Source: Planctomycetaceae bacterium (lineage in GTDB: Bacteria; Planctomycetota; Planctomycetia; Pirellulales; Pirellulaceae). Taken from it: a stretch of 18,122 nt of DNA. Positions 1-7,618 of this stretch are shown in pieces; position 1 is the first letter of the stretch, and each line of letters starts with the position of its first letter. The notes below the pieces were generated by a model, which saw nothing but the letters and a program-made list of their open reading frames with translations, did no database searches and was not told the origin of the DNA. Where the stretch lies: contig DNPC01000710.1 of assembly GCA_003501565.1 (NCBI GenBank), positions 1 through 18,122 of the forward strand. The letters run 5' to 3'. Made by a program: the position numbers and the translations under genes.

Positions 1-156
1 CGCGGTGCTCTCGGCGATGCACTGAAGGATTCGTATGTCGATGACATCGAGGTTACCGACCAGAGCGATGACTACGAACCACGAGCAACGGCGGAATCGC
101 TCCCGCCATACTCAGCAAGCTTCCGTGTTGCCGTCACAGGTTTTGGCGAAATCTAG
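1..156 (+). CDS. C-terminal end of a phage protein, probably head-tail connector or tail terminator
   Basis: The reading frame is open from base 1 and ends at TAG 154-156, giving the last 51 residues of a protein whose start is outside the window. The end reads ...SASFRVAVTGFGEI. I do not recognise the family. Its place directly upstream of a tail tube gene, with 32 bases between, is where siphophages usually carry a head-tail joining or tail terminator protein, so that role is inferred from position only. The short gap to the next gene holds a strong Shine-Dalgarno (GAAAGGAG), so both genes are probably on one late transcript. Confidence 0.6.
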   Translation, partial: RGALGDALKDSYVDDIEVTDQSDDYEPRATAESLPPYSASFRVAVTGFGEI

Positions 157-188
157 GTCGTAGGGTCTAATCCGCGAAAGGAGCAAAC

Positions 189-644
189 ATGACAGTTCAA
201 CGAAAAACCATCGCCAAAGGCACCGTTCTATCCATCGGTCCTGTCGGCGGTTCATTAGCCGAGTTTGGCCGCATACTCACGTTTACACCGCCAGCTGAGG
301 ACTTCGAGACTGTCGAGGCGCCGGAGCTGAATCCTCAGGATGACGATGGCAATCCACTTGACGGTGACCCTGTCGAGTTGGGCGACGAAATCTTCGGTGA
401 GTTTACGTTCGAAACCTATTGGGACCCTCGCCACACCGATGCCACTCAGCTCGATACGTGGCGTGCAGCCAAGACTGAGCTGACCTTCCAACTAGATACA
501 CCGCATCCCACCGACGCTGCGCGAATGACCTTCAACGGAAAGATCAAGACGTTGACGCCGTCGCAACTCACGAAACGGGAGTACTACAAGCGGACCGTCA
601 CCGTCATCCGCACAAGCGGAATCACTAGCGCAGATAAGCCGTAA
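189..644 (+). CDS. Phage major tail tube protein (probable)
   Basis: This 151-residue, beta-rich, soluble protein has the size of siphophage tail tube proteins and starts at ATG after GAAAGGAG with about 5-6 nt spacing. It has no signal peptide or membrane segment. It is rich in Thr and acidic residues (EDFETVEAPELNP, GEFTFETYWDP), as is common in tube subunits that polymerise around the tape measure. The assignment rests mainly on order: it lies just before the G/T chaperone pair and the tape measure gene, the standard position of the tube gene in lambda-like and HK97-like tails. The next ATG begins 3 nt after its stop. An adhesin-like or other tail structural protein is possible but less likely. 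Confidence 0.65.
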   Translation: MTVQRKTIAKGTVLSIGPVGGSLAEFGRILTFTPPAEDFETVEAPELNPQDDDGNPLDGDPVELGDEIFGEFTFETYWDPRHTDATQLDTWRAAKTELTFQLDTPHPTDAARMTFNGKIKTLTPSQLTKREYYKRTVTVIRTSGITSADKP

Positions 645-647
645 GCC

Positions 648-1058
648 ATGCCGACTTTAGACATCCTCGCCGCACTCGAAGAGCACTTGCCGACCAAACG
701 ACGCGTCGACGTCGATGGTTGGCCGGTGCCTGTCTGGGTGTGGCGCCTCGACTACACGGCGATTCTCGAAATCTCCAAGCTGCCGCGTGACAGCGAGGAG
801 CAGATGGCTCAGTACGGGCATCGGTTGGTAGCAATGGCGATTGGCGATGAGGAAGCGCCGGGCACGTTCGACAATGAACGCGGCCAGGATTGGCTGACAC
901 GGCACCCGATGGCGGCGCTGCACCTGGCAAAAGTCGCCCAGGAGTTTAACGAACTCACCGGTCCATCGGAGGATAGAGCAAAAAAGTCCGAGAGCTCCGA
1001 GCTCTCTACCACCTCAGTAGGGAGCTCGGGGTCGGACACCCCCGACGATTGCTTGTAG
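648..1058 (+). CDS. Tail assembly chaperone, G-like (0-frame product)
   Basis: This 136-residue protein sits between the tube and tape measure genes, where long-tailed phages encode the G chaperone that coats the tape measure during tail assembly. Residues 1-105 look like a compact helical domain (LDILAALEEHLP, DYTAILEISKLP, HLAKVAQEFNELTG). From about residue 114 the normal frame turns into a low-complexity Ser/Thr-rich tail, which is what is often seen when the true functional extension lies in another frame. A canonical slippery heptamer at 980-986 allows part of the ribosomes to shift to -1 and make a longer G-T fusion of about 222 residues. Family membership is inferred from position, size and the frameshift signal, not from a strong sequence motif. 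Confidence 0.7.
   Translation: MPTLDILAALEEHLPTKRRVDVDGWPVPVWVWRLDYTAILEISKLPRDSEEQMAQYGHRLVAMAIGDEEAPGTFDNERGQDWLTRHPMAALHLAKVAQEFNELTGPSEDRAKKSESSELSTTSVGSSGSDTPDDCL
980..1032 (+). promoter_or_regulatory. Programmed -1 ribosomal frameshift signal (slippery site plus hairpin)
   Basis: Bases 980-986 are A AAA AAG, read in the 0 frame as gcA AAA AAG, the same heptamer as the E. coli dnaX site. The -1 frame opens just upstream, after TAG 974-976, and runs to 1315. Downstream, 997-1009 pairs with 1017-1029 (13 bp, one G-T wobble) around a 7-nt loop. The stem can extend to 994/1032 with a C-G pair and two more wobbles. The spacer of 7-10 nt suits a stimulatory hairpin. All elements of a tail-chaperone frameshift are therefore present. 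Confidence 0.88.
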
Positions 1059-1315
1059 AGCTGACTCGCAGCGAGTTACTCGACTGGCTGGCATTGTGGC
1101 AGGTTGATCCCTGGGGGCCTGACAGGGCAGACCGTCGTGCAGCAGTGCAGGCAGGATGGTTTCGAGGTGTGAGTTTTCAGGCCGTCAGCATGGAATACCC
1201 GTACGTCGGCGGTGATGACGGTGAAGAAGAGCTGCTTGATTTGCTAGACCAGGACCGAAAAGACCGCGACAATGCCGGCGAAGCTTCAACCCCTGAACCT
1301 GAGGATAACGGGTAG
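986..1315 (+). CDS. T-like part of tail assembly chaperone, made as G-T fusion by -1 frameshift
   Basis: In the -1 frame the sequence after the slippery site reads LYHLSRELGVGHPRRLLVEL and then SELLDWLALWQVDPWGP. This resembles the phage tail assembly T / DUF4035 pattern, in which a short helical lead is followed by a helix of the type S-x-E-h-x-E-W-x-A-h and then a P-x-G motif. The frame has no ATG upstream; the only independent start would be TTG 1049, which lacks a Shine-Dalgarno and would cut off the helical lead, so fusion by frameshifting is the better reading. The acidic C-terminus (GGDDGEEELLDLL) may contact the tape measure. It overlaps the tape measure start by 44 nt. In lambda, G and G-T act at different ratios as tape measure chaperones. 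Confidence 0.82.
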   Translation, partial: VRELRALYHLSRELGVGHPRRLLVELTRSELLDWLALWQVDPWGPDRADRRAAVQAGWFRGVSFQAVSMEYPYVGGDDGEEELLDLLDQDRKDRDNAGEASTPEPEDNG

Positions 1316-3281
1316 TGCCAATGGGCTATCCGCCGCTCTCGGCAAAGCCCAAGGCGACGTCGGAAGCTTCTCCGTCTACACAGAGCGGCAAGCGTCCAAG
1401 ATCAGCCACGCGCTCAGTAGCATCGCAGCGTTTGCCTTACCAGCTGGCCTGACTGCAGGTTTAGGCTTTGGCGTTCAGCTCGCTGCCGACGCTCAAGACG
1501 CAGAGCTGTCTTTCAAAGCGTTGACCGGGTCTGCCGAAGCGGCGAAAAACGTCATTGCCGAGTTGAATAGCTTCTCCGCCTCGACGCCGTTCAGCTTCGC
1601 AGACGACGTTCTGCCGGCTGCGCAGCAGCTGCTGACGTATGGTTTCTCAGTTGATGAGCTGCAGGACCAGCTGCGGATTCTGGGCAATGTTGCTGCAGTA
1701 TCGGGTACCGACTTTGCGGAGCTGGCCAAGCTGATTGGCCGGGCCCGGTCCACAAATCTGATTTTCACTGAGGATCTCAACCAACTCAGCGACCGGGCTA
1801 TTCCGGTGCTCGATTTGTTGGCTGAGCGTTTCGGTGTAACGACGGCAGAAGTTCGCAAGCTGGCCAGCCAAGGCAAGATCGAATTTGCTGACCTGGCAGC
1901 AGTCTTGGAATACCTCGGCGGTGAAGGCGGTAAGTTCGGCGACGCGCTGCAAGAACGTTCAGTTGCGCTCAACGGCGCGATCAGCAAGCTGAAGGACAAC
2001 GTCAAGCTGCTGGCTACCGATATTGGTTCATTCCTCGTACCGGCCACTACCGAGGCGGTGCAATGGGCGACCGAATGGGTGCAGTACATTCGGGAGCTTG
2101 ACCCGGCAACGGTTGAGTTGGCAGCCAAGACGACCGCATTCACCGTAGCTCTTGGCGGTACAGCTCTTGTACTACCCAAGCTCATCGCTCTGGGCAAAGA
2201 GCTGGCGCTGGCTATTCGTGCCATTGCATCGGCGTCCACTATCGCCCAAGCGCTCAGCGGGCCGAAAGGCTGGGCGTCTGTCGCTGCTGGTTTGGCTATT
2301 GCCGGCGGCTCGGTCTATGCCGTAGACCAGCTGTTCGATTCATTCAACCAGACTCAGTCACAGTCGGTTGCCATTGGCGGTGAAGTTGCTGACTCCATTG
2401 GTGAGACTGCGAAACGGTCAATCGAGGCTGGTGACTCGGCAAAGTCCGCTGCAGCCGAGCATGAGAAGTGGCTCAAAACCGCAGACGGCCTGCGAAGTCA
2501 GCTTGAAACACCGGTCGAAAAATACGAGCGAAAGATTCGCGAACTATCGATGGCGGTTCGCGAGGGCGGGCTGGAGTGGGAGTTCTTTGAGCGCGGCGTT
2601 GCATCGGCATTGCGAGAACTAGACAGTGCCAATTCATCGACCGAATTTGCTCGCCCTGATGCGCTCCTGAAAGGCAGCGAAGCAGCTGAAGAGCTGGTCT
2701 ATCGATTCCAACAGCAGGCGGCGGGCGATGATGACTTCCAGGCACGACTCGATAAGCAGGTCGCTGATACCAAACGCGAGATTGCAGCGCTCGACAAGCA
2801 AGCTGCAAATGAAGCCGAGCGCCGGAAAACAGAGATTGCTCAGTCTGCGCTGGCACTAGCCGAGGCCAACGTCGATCAGCTGACAACGAGTTTTGAAGCT
2901 GCGAAAAACGAGTTCCGTGAGCTTGCGGCGGAAGCTGCCAAGCTAAGCGATTTGTCCTACGACCGCGACGGGTTGATTGCTGGAACCAACGCTCTCGGCT
3001 CGCAGTTTCGGTCGCTGATTACTGGCCAGTTTGACGGCATCGCATTGGACCGGGAAAAGGCGAGTGCTTTCGATGCTGCCCAAGCCAAGGCCGATGCCAA
3101 GCTGGCTGAGGTCCTTCAGAAAGAAGAGCAGCTGAATCGCGCTCAGGCCCAAGCGGAGGCTGCTCGGCAAGCGGCTGCGGATACGCAGATGCAGGATCAA
3201 CTTGAGCAGAACAATGCGTTGCTGGCGACAGTCCGCGATGCGATTCGGGCAGACCGTGAACCCATGCCGTTGGATTTGTAA
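1272..3281 (+). CDS. Phage tail tape measure protein
   Basis: This is the longest gene of the virion operon, 669 residues. Residues about 65-240 match the tape-measure N-terminal domain pattern (AELSFKALTGSAEAAKNVI, TPFSFADDVLPAAQQLL, ARSTNLIFTEDLNQLSDRAIP, LQERSVALNGAISKLKDN). Two hydrophobic stretches follow at about 285-305 and 325-350, typical for tape measures that later meet the host membrane. Residues about 485-650 are Ala/Glu/Lys/Gln-rich and predicted coiled coil. The protein sets tail length; with about 0.15 nm per residue, a known rule for such proteins, the tail would be near 100 nm, an inference. The start overlaps the T frame by 44 nt and its stop TAA shares a base with the next ATG, so translation is probably coupled. 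Confidence 0.88.
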   Translation: MPAKLQPLNLRITGSANGLSAALGKAQGDVGSFSVYTERQASKISHALSSIAAFALPAGLTAGLGFGVQLAADAQDAELSFKALTGSAEAAKNVIAELNSFSASTPFSFADDVLPAAQQLLTYGFSVDELQDQLRILGNVAAVSGTDFAELAKLIGRARSTNLIFTEDLNQLSDRAIPVLDLLAERFGVTTAEVRKLASQGKIEFADLAAVLEYLGGEGGKFGDALQERSVALNGAISKLKDNVKLLATDIGSFLVPATTEAVQWATEWVQYIRELDPATVELAAKTTAFTVALGGTALVLPKLIALGKELALAIRAIASASTIAQALSGPKGWASVAAGLAIAGGSVYAVDQLFDSFNQTQSQSVAIGGEVADSIGETAKRSIEAGDSAKSAAAEHEKWLKTADGLRSQLETPVEKYERKIRELSMAVREGGLEWEFFERGVASALRELDSANSSTEFARPDALLKGSEAAEELVYRFQQQAAGDDDFQARLDKQVADTKREIAALDKQAANEAERRKTEIAQSALALAEANVDQLTTSFEAAKNEFRELAAEAAKLSDLSYDRDGLIAGTNALGSQFRSLITGQFDGIALDREKASAFDAAQAKADAKLAEVLQKEEQLNRAQAQAEAARQAAADTQMQDQLEQNNALLATVRDAIRADREPMPLDL

Positions 3282-4366
3282 TGCCTGCAATCGTCAAACA
3301 AACGCTTCTACGCACCGGTGACGTCGACTTCACCGCCACATCAGCGTCGGTCGTCGACCATTGGCTAGTGGAAGTCGACGAGCGTATCGCCAAATCGACC
3401 GTTGCGGAGCTATTCGTTGCTGTAGAAGACAACCCGGTCCCGCGAGCCACTCTCCAGCAGCTCGGTTCTGGCCTACTTATCTGTGACCGTATCCGTGTTG
3501 AATCTGCAGGCAAAAACGCTTCAAAGCTCTGGCATGTCGATGTTGAGTGGAAAGAGCTAGACCAGGACCGGCCCGAGAGCCGCGACTATCCCACGCCAAA
3601 CAACCGCACGACAAACCCTGAGGATTGGGAGCCAACTTGGTCGAGCAGGACGCAGGTCATCTTCGAGCCAGCTGAAGACGCGTGGTATCTGGATGGCTAT
3701 AGCGGGCTGGCCGAGCAGCACTTGCGCAAATTCGATGGCGATCCTGGTGACCCCGACGCAGATCCGCCTGTACCCGCTGTGCCGCCTCGCCGCGCCCCGC
3801 TGGTGAATAGTGCGTTGCAGCCATTTGCAAACAAGCCAGAGCATCGGCGGCTGATTCGGATTTGGACGATTCGCTGGCTACGCCCACTGATATCGCCAGC
3901 GACCATCCAAGCCGAAAACAAGCTGAATGCGAAGCGATGGCACCTGTACTTAGACGGCATCGAAATGACGCCGTGGGAGCCCCGCACCGCGCTGATCGAC
4001 TCGATAGATATGCAGCGCATGCGCTGGGGATACGCGTCGCTCATCGAACTTACCATGAAAATCGTTGTCGATCCCGAAGGCTGGGACTGGCTACTACTCG
4101 ACCAAGGTACGGCAGCGAGAGCGATGGCGGGTGATGTAGACGGCAACGGTGGTTTCATATCGCCCGGCGATATTCAGCCCGGGCAGATTGCACATCGGCA
4201 GCTGGTCGATGCCCAGGGGCGCGGCATACAAGATCCAGTGATGCTGGATGGCGACGGGCAGCCGCTCGACCCAGGCGAAGACCCTGTCTACGGTCGGTGG
4301 TCAGACTTCGTCGAAGTGGACTTTAAGAGCGTGCCGCTACTTCGTAATCATGGGCGAAACGAATGA
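3281..4366 (+). CDS. Phage tail protein of unknown family (distal tail or tail-tip candidate)
   Basis: This 361-residue protein starts in a TAATG overlap with the tape measure gene. I do not recognise the family. It is soluble, with a beta-rich N-terminal part (residues 1-95), a Pro/Asp-rich linker (about 145-170, DPDADPPVPAVPPRRAP), a central Trp-rich section (IRIWTIRWLRPL, RWHLYLDGIEMTPWEP), and a C-terminal acidic Gly/Asp-rich segment (GDVDGNGGFISPGD) that looks like a flexible or calcium-loop-like region. The gene directly after the tape measure usually encodes the distal tail protein or tail-tip hub, so that role is inferred from position. It overlaps the next gene by 4 nt (ATGA). Confidence 0.6.
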   Translation: MPAIVKQTLLRTGDVDFTATSASVVDHWLVEVDERIAKSTVAELFVAVEDNPVPRATLQQLGSGLLICDRIRVESAGKNASKLWHVDVEWKELDQDRPESRDYPTPNNRTTNPEDWEPTWSSRTQVIFEPAEDAWYLDGYSGLAEQHLRKFDGDPGDPDADPPVPAVPPRRAPLVNSALQPFANKPEHRRLIRIWTIRWLRPLISPATIQAENKLNAKRWHLYLDGIEMTPWEPRTALIDSIDMQRMRWGYASLIELTMKIVVDPEGWDWLLLDQGTAARAMAGDVDGNGGFISPGDIQPGQIAHRQLVDAQGRGIQDPVMLDGDGQPLDPGEDPVYGRWSDFVEVDFKSVPLLRNHGRNE

Positions 4367-5019
4367 GACGTGGTCACACTATCCTGCGCGAGAGCGGTGA
4401 ACGGCTGGCAGCGATGCTGCGACGCGAGCGTTATCAGCCGCCGAAACGCGATACGAACACACGCCCTGTCCCTGGAGGCGTGGGCGAAACTCCGCCACGC
4501 TTCGCGAAGCTCATCGAAGACATGCCTGAAGGGCACGGTAGGTTTGCCTATGCGAGGACTTACAGCTGGGCTGGGGCGGAGCTAGGCACAGTGAAGCTTC
4601 ACAACTGGGGCGATGCGTCCGCTCCGGCCAAGGGTTTGATGGATCACGCCAAAGCAGGCTACTACGGAATTGCCACCTGGCACAAAGATAGATGGCGGGG
4701 CGACCCGGCTGAGTGTATTCGACCGTGTTATGCCTCGGGCTACTTGGAGCTAGGAACAATACCCAATGCGACGGTCGGTTCCCCATGGTCGTACACGCCC
4801 ATGATGTCGGAGTTGACGGGGCTTTCGCTCTCAGGTGCACCGGAGTGGCTGAGCATCGACTCTGAGACCGGCGAGCTATCTGGCACACCGGACGAATCCG
4901 GGGAAGTGCTTCCGATTGTGTCTGGTTTCGCACCGAAGATTGGTCCGGGCATTGTTGCCGAGGACGAGTACTGTGCTCTGACACGGGTGGTTCCGATTGC
5001 CGTGCTGCCGGCAGAGTAG
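4363..5019 (+). CDS. Tail-tip protein with He_PIG/Ig-like repeat (possible receptor-binding role)
   Basis: This 218-residue protein begins at ATG overlapping the previous stop by 4 nt. Residues 1-50 are basic and probably helical. Residues about 58-130 form a compact Trp/Tyr/Gly-rich segment (FAYARTYSWAGAELG, YYGIATWHKDRW). Residues about 132-190 match the He_PIG/putative-Ig pattern (WLSIDSETGELSGTP), with L-S-h-D-x-x-T-G-x-h-S-G-T-P as the signature. He_PIG repeats are found in bacterial and phage surface adhesins. As the last structural gene of the tail block it is a fair candidate for the tip or fibre component that meets the cell surface; that function is inferred. It is short for a full receptor-binding protein, so longer fibres may be encoded elsewhere. 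Confidence 0.6.
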   Translation: MRRGHTILRESGERLAAMLRRERYQPPKRDTNTRPVPGGVGETPPRFAKLIEDMPEGHGRFAYARTYSWAGAELGTVKLHNWGDASAPAKGLMDHAKAGYYGIATWHKDRWRGDPAECIRPCYASGYLELGTIPNATVGSPWSYTPMMSELTGLSLSGAPEWLSIDSETGELSGTPDESGEVLPIVSGFAPKIGPGIVAEDEYCALTRVVPIAVLPAE

Positions 5020-5049
5020 TTTTGCCGTTTTGTAGTAAAGGAGATAGCT

Positions 5050-5403
5050 TTGAGCAGTCAGGTTGGAAGTCAGGTAGGACCGCAAGTCGTGGCACAGACA
5101 GGTAAAACACGTTTGTGCGCACAGTGCGGAGCTCGCAAGGTAGGCGGCTATTGCCAGCGTTGTGGTGAGGCGCGAAAAAATGCAAACCAACGAGGTTACA
5201 ACCGCCGATGGCGGGTTGCGAGCACTCAGTATCTATCGCGGCCTGAGAATCGCATCTGTGCAATTTGCAAAAACCGGCTGGCCGAGTGTGTTGACCACAT
5301 CATCGACCATAACGGTGATATGAGGCTGTTCTGGGATGAGCGCAACTGGCAACCGGCCTGCATTTCATGCAACACTAGAAAGGCGAAGTCCAATGGGACA
5401 TAG
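5050..5403 (+). CDS. HNH endonuclease of the terminase cluster
   Basis: This 117-residue protein starts at TTG 5050, supported by AAAGGAG at 5037-5043 with 6 nt spacing; no ATG fits as well. It has an N-terminal zinc-ribbon-like pair (C23xxC26 and C35xxC38) and a C-terminal HNH domain: C70xxC73, then VDHIIDHNGD (residues 81-90), N99WQPAC and C104xxC107 followed by N-T-R-K. The last His of the classic motif is Asn, as is seen in other phage HNH proteins. In HK97-like phages an HNH protein next to terminase is needed for cutting the cos site during packaging, so this phage probably packages by cos. It overlaps terS by 11 nt. The N-terminus has a small Gly-Ser-Gln-Val repeat. Confidence 0.85.
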   Translation: MSSQVGSQVGPQVVAQTGKTRLCAQCGARKVGGYCQRCGEARKNANQRGYNRRWRVASTQYLSRPENRICAICKNRLAECVDHIIDHNGDMRLFWDERNWQPACISCNTRKAKSNGT

Positions 5404-5857
5404 AGGGCCAGCACCAAAGCCGACAGTGATTCGCAAGCTGGAAGGCAACCGCAGCAAGCGACCGTTGCCGGAAAACGAACCGGAGCCTGATGCTGTTAAA
5501 GCGATTGCTGCACCGCTACACCTCAGCGATTTGGCGGCCGAAGTCTACGTGCAGACCGCTGCCATCATGCGGTCTTACGACCTGCTGACTGTCGCCGATC
5601 TGCAGCCCCTCGAACTGTTTGCCGATTCTTACTCGCAGTGGATCGAAGCAGTCCAGAATCGCAACGAACTAAAGGCCGAGGGCGAAGACTACTCGGGAGC
5701 AGCCAAGATGTGCCGTGAGCTTGCCAGTGACTGCAATCGGTGGTTCAAAGTGCTTGGGCTAGGACCTGCGTATCGCGTTGGATTGGTCACAAATTTCGGG
5801 CTTGGCGGCGGTGCGGATATCAGCGACCCGGTGGCTCTGAAAATCTGCGGAAGTTAA
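5393..5857 (+). CDS. terS: Terminase small subunit (P27-like)
   Basis: The gene encodes 154 residues from ATG 5393. An earlier in-frame ATG at 5336 exists but would overlap the HNH gene by 68 nt and precede the conserved start. The N-terminus MGHRGPAPKPTVIRKLEGNR followed by KRPLPENEPEP is the typical opening of P27-family (Terminase_4) small subunits. The rest is helical (LSDLAAEVYVQTAAIM, CRELASDCNRWFKVLGL). The protein recognises the phage packaging site and regulates the large subunit. AAAGGCGAAG lies about 10 nt before the start. Its stop TAA overlaps the first base of the next ATG. Confidence 0.85.
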   Translation: MGHRGPAPKPTVIRKLEGNRSKRPLPENEPEPDAVKAIAAPLHLSDLAAEVYVQTAAIMRSYDLLTVADLQPLELFADSYSQWIEAVQNRNELKAEGEDYSGAAKMCRELASDCNRWFKVLGLGPAYRVGLVTNFGLGGGADISDPVALKICGS

Positions 5858-7503
5858 TGCGAAACGTCAAATTTGCATCGCGAATACCGTCCAAGCTGCA
5901 GATGCAGCGAGCCACCGACGAAGGTTGGGCGGGGCAAATCCGCACGATGCAAGACGAAATCGCAGTCGCGGAGGGTTGCTGGTTCGATTTCGAGAAAGCA
6001 GAGGCAGTTCGCGATTTCTTTGAAAAGCGGCTAACGCACGGAAAGGACGCGTTTCACAACCAGCCGTTTAAGCTGGCGGAGTACCAGCAAGTCGAAATAA
6101 TCGACCCTCTCTATGGCTGGTACACCTCCGACGGACTCAGGCGTTTCCGTTCGTTCTTTGTCTTTATCCCCAAGAAGAATGGTAAGACGCAGCTGGCTGC
6201 TGGCATTTCGTTGGTGGAATTCCACGTGGTGCCTGGCAGCCGCGTCTACATTATCGCAGTCAGCCAAAGCCAAGGCTTCGAAATGTACGACGAGGCAGCT
6301 GGCATGGTGGAACGGTCCCCACAGCTTAGTAAGTACATCAAGGTGCGGCGGAGTACAGGCCGACTGTTGTGGCACTCTCGCAATTCACTGCTGACGGTAC
6401 TCACCAAAAGTGCAGTCAGCAGCGAAGGCAAGAATGCAAGTTGCCTAATCCTGGAGGAATTTCACGCTTGGACGGACAGAAAGCTGTTTGATTCACTGCT
6501 CTACGCCGGTGCTGCGCGGCGAAATCCGATGCTAGGCATGATTACGACCGCTGGCGATAACATGTCGAGCATGTGCTACAGCGAGTACGAGCGAGCCAAG
6601 ATGATGATTGCTGGCGACGATCCGGAAACATCGCACTTGGCTGTAATCTACGAGGCGGAGAAGGATTCACGCTACGACGATTTGGATGCCTGGAAAAAGG
6701 CCAATCCGAGCTATGGGATCACAATCCCTGAGCGAGGCATCCTGTCTGACATTCAAAAAGCCAAGGGTAATCCGGAACGTATCGCGGCAATCAAACGCTA
6801 TCGCTTGAACATTTGGACGCAGGAAGGTGTGCAGTGGCTTGATGAAAGCCAGTGGTCGGAGCTGGAGGTGTTCGACGAGCCAGAGGGCATCAAGTTTGGC
6901 GGCTTAGATTTAGCTCGGACACGAGACTTCGCGGCTTTCGTTACCGTTTATCTGCGGGACGATGGTAGCATCGACATATTGCCCAAGATTTACTGCCCAG
7001 CCGAGCTAGTCCGGGACAAAGAAGACGAGGACAAAATTCCGCTTTCCGCGTGGATAGCCGAAGGCTGGGTCATTGCCACCGATGGCGGCGAGATTGACCA
7101 GGACCGCATCTTGGCTGACGTGTTGGCCTCACAGGACGAAGAACGTTTTGTCGAAGTCGGCTACGACTCGTACAATGCCAAGCGTCTGAGTAACGACTTA
7201 GCAGCCAACGGCGTGTTTGTTCAAGCCGTGCCGCAGACGATGCCGTTCCTGGCGTATCCGTCGGCTGAGTTTGAGCGGATGCTGAGCGACAAACGAATTC
7301 GGCACGACGGCAATCCCTGCCTCAAATGGATGATTGGAAATGCCAAAGCAATCACAGACAGCAACAACAATGTACGACCGTGTAAAAAGCGGAGTAGCAA
7401 ACGCATTGACGGACTTACCGCTACGATTATCGCGCTGCAAAGAGCTCTTTCGCCGGATGGGCAGCAGGCTGTCAGCGACAACCCAACAGAATGGGTCGGC
7501 TAG
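5857..7503 (+). CDS. terL: Terminase large subunit (ATPase and nuclease)
   Basis: From ATG 5857 (TAATG overlap with terS) the product is 548 residues, normal for the Terminase_1/HK97 type. A longer frame reaches up to 5740 but would overlap terS and add a non-conserved leader. The ATPase shows a variant Walker A (IPKKNGKT, residues 104-111), a Walker B ending in LILEE (197-201) and a coupling-motif-like MLGMITTAGD (225-234). The RNase H-like nuclease has the three expected acidic positions: D351 in GLDLARTRDF, D437 in VGYDSYNAK and D518 in RIDGLTA. It is the motor that translocates and cuts DNA into proheads bound to the portal. All active-site residues are intact. Confidence 0.93.
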   Translation: MRNVKFASRIPSKLQMQRATDEGWAGQIRTMQDEIAVAEGCWFDFEKAEAVRDFFEKRLTHGKDAFHNQPFKLAEYQQVEIIDPLYGWYTSDGLRRFRSFFVFIPKKNGKTQLAAGISLVEFHVVPGSRVYIIAVSQSQGFEMYDEAAGMVERSPQLSKYIKVRRSTGRLLWHSRNSLLTVLTKSAVSSEGKNASCLILEEFHAWTDRKLFDSLLYAGAARRNPMLGMITTAGDNMSSMCYSEYERAKMMIAGDDPETSHLAVIYEAEKDSRYDDLDAWKKANPSYGITIPERGILSDIQKAKGNPERIAAIKRYRLNIWTQEGVQWLDESQWSELEVFDEPEGIKFGGLDLARTRDFAAFVTVYLRDDGSIDILPKIYCPAELVRDKEDEDKIPLSAWIAEGWVIATDGGEIDQDRILADVLASQDEERFVEVGYDSYNAKRLSNDLAANGVFVQAVPQTMPFLAYPSAEFERMLSDKRIRHDGNPCLKWMIGNAKAITDSNNNVRPCKKRSSKRIDGLTATIIALQRALSPDGQQAVSDNPTEWVG

Positions 7504-7618
7504 CTGGTTTTTCGGCTGGCTGATCGTTATAGTGACGCTCAGCACGTACTCATTGCGCATGGCCGCGTTTATGGTCGGCGCGTTGTTGATTCTTCGAGGC
7601 GTATTTACGAAAGCGTGA
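7457..7618 (+). CDS. Small membrane protein overlapping the 3' end of terL
   Basis: Between terL and the next gene a frame runs to TGA 7616-7618. From ATG 7457 it encodes 53 residues with one or two hydrophobic segments (WFFGWLIVIVTLSTYSL and MAAFMVGALLILRGVF). ATGs at 7370 or 7334 are alternatives that would lengthen the overlap with terL to 134-170 nt. Support comes from the 111-base space otherwise left empty, the clear hydrophobic pattern, and the GTGA overlap of its stop with the next gene's start. The Shine-Dalgarno is weak. Function is unknown; a holin-like or membrane accessory role is conceivable, but there is no endolysin next to it. Confidence 0.45.
   Translation: MGSRLSATTQQNGSASWFFGWLIVIVTLSTYSLRMAAFMVGALLILRGVFTKA

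Noticed and set aside
1493..2239. Long minus-strand open frame (248 codons) inside the tape measure gene
   Set aside because: It is antisense to a clear tape measure protein, its product is Ser/Arg/Ala-rich without domain pattern, and no ribosome site fits.
4511..5263. Minus-strand open frame of 250 codons across the tail-tip and HNH genes
   Set aside because: It crosses two well-supported plus-strand genes, and its Cys/Pro/Arg/Ser-rich product is typical of a shadow frame.
5740..5856. N-terminal extension of the large terminase
   Set aside because: The added residues overlap the small terminase in another frame and are not like terminase N-termini; the TAATG start at 5857 fits the operon style.
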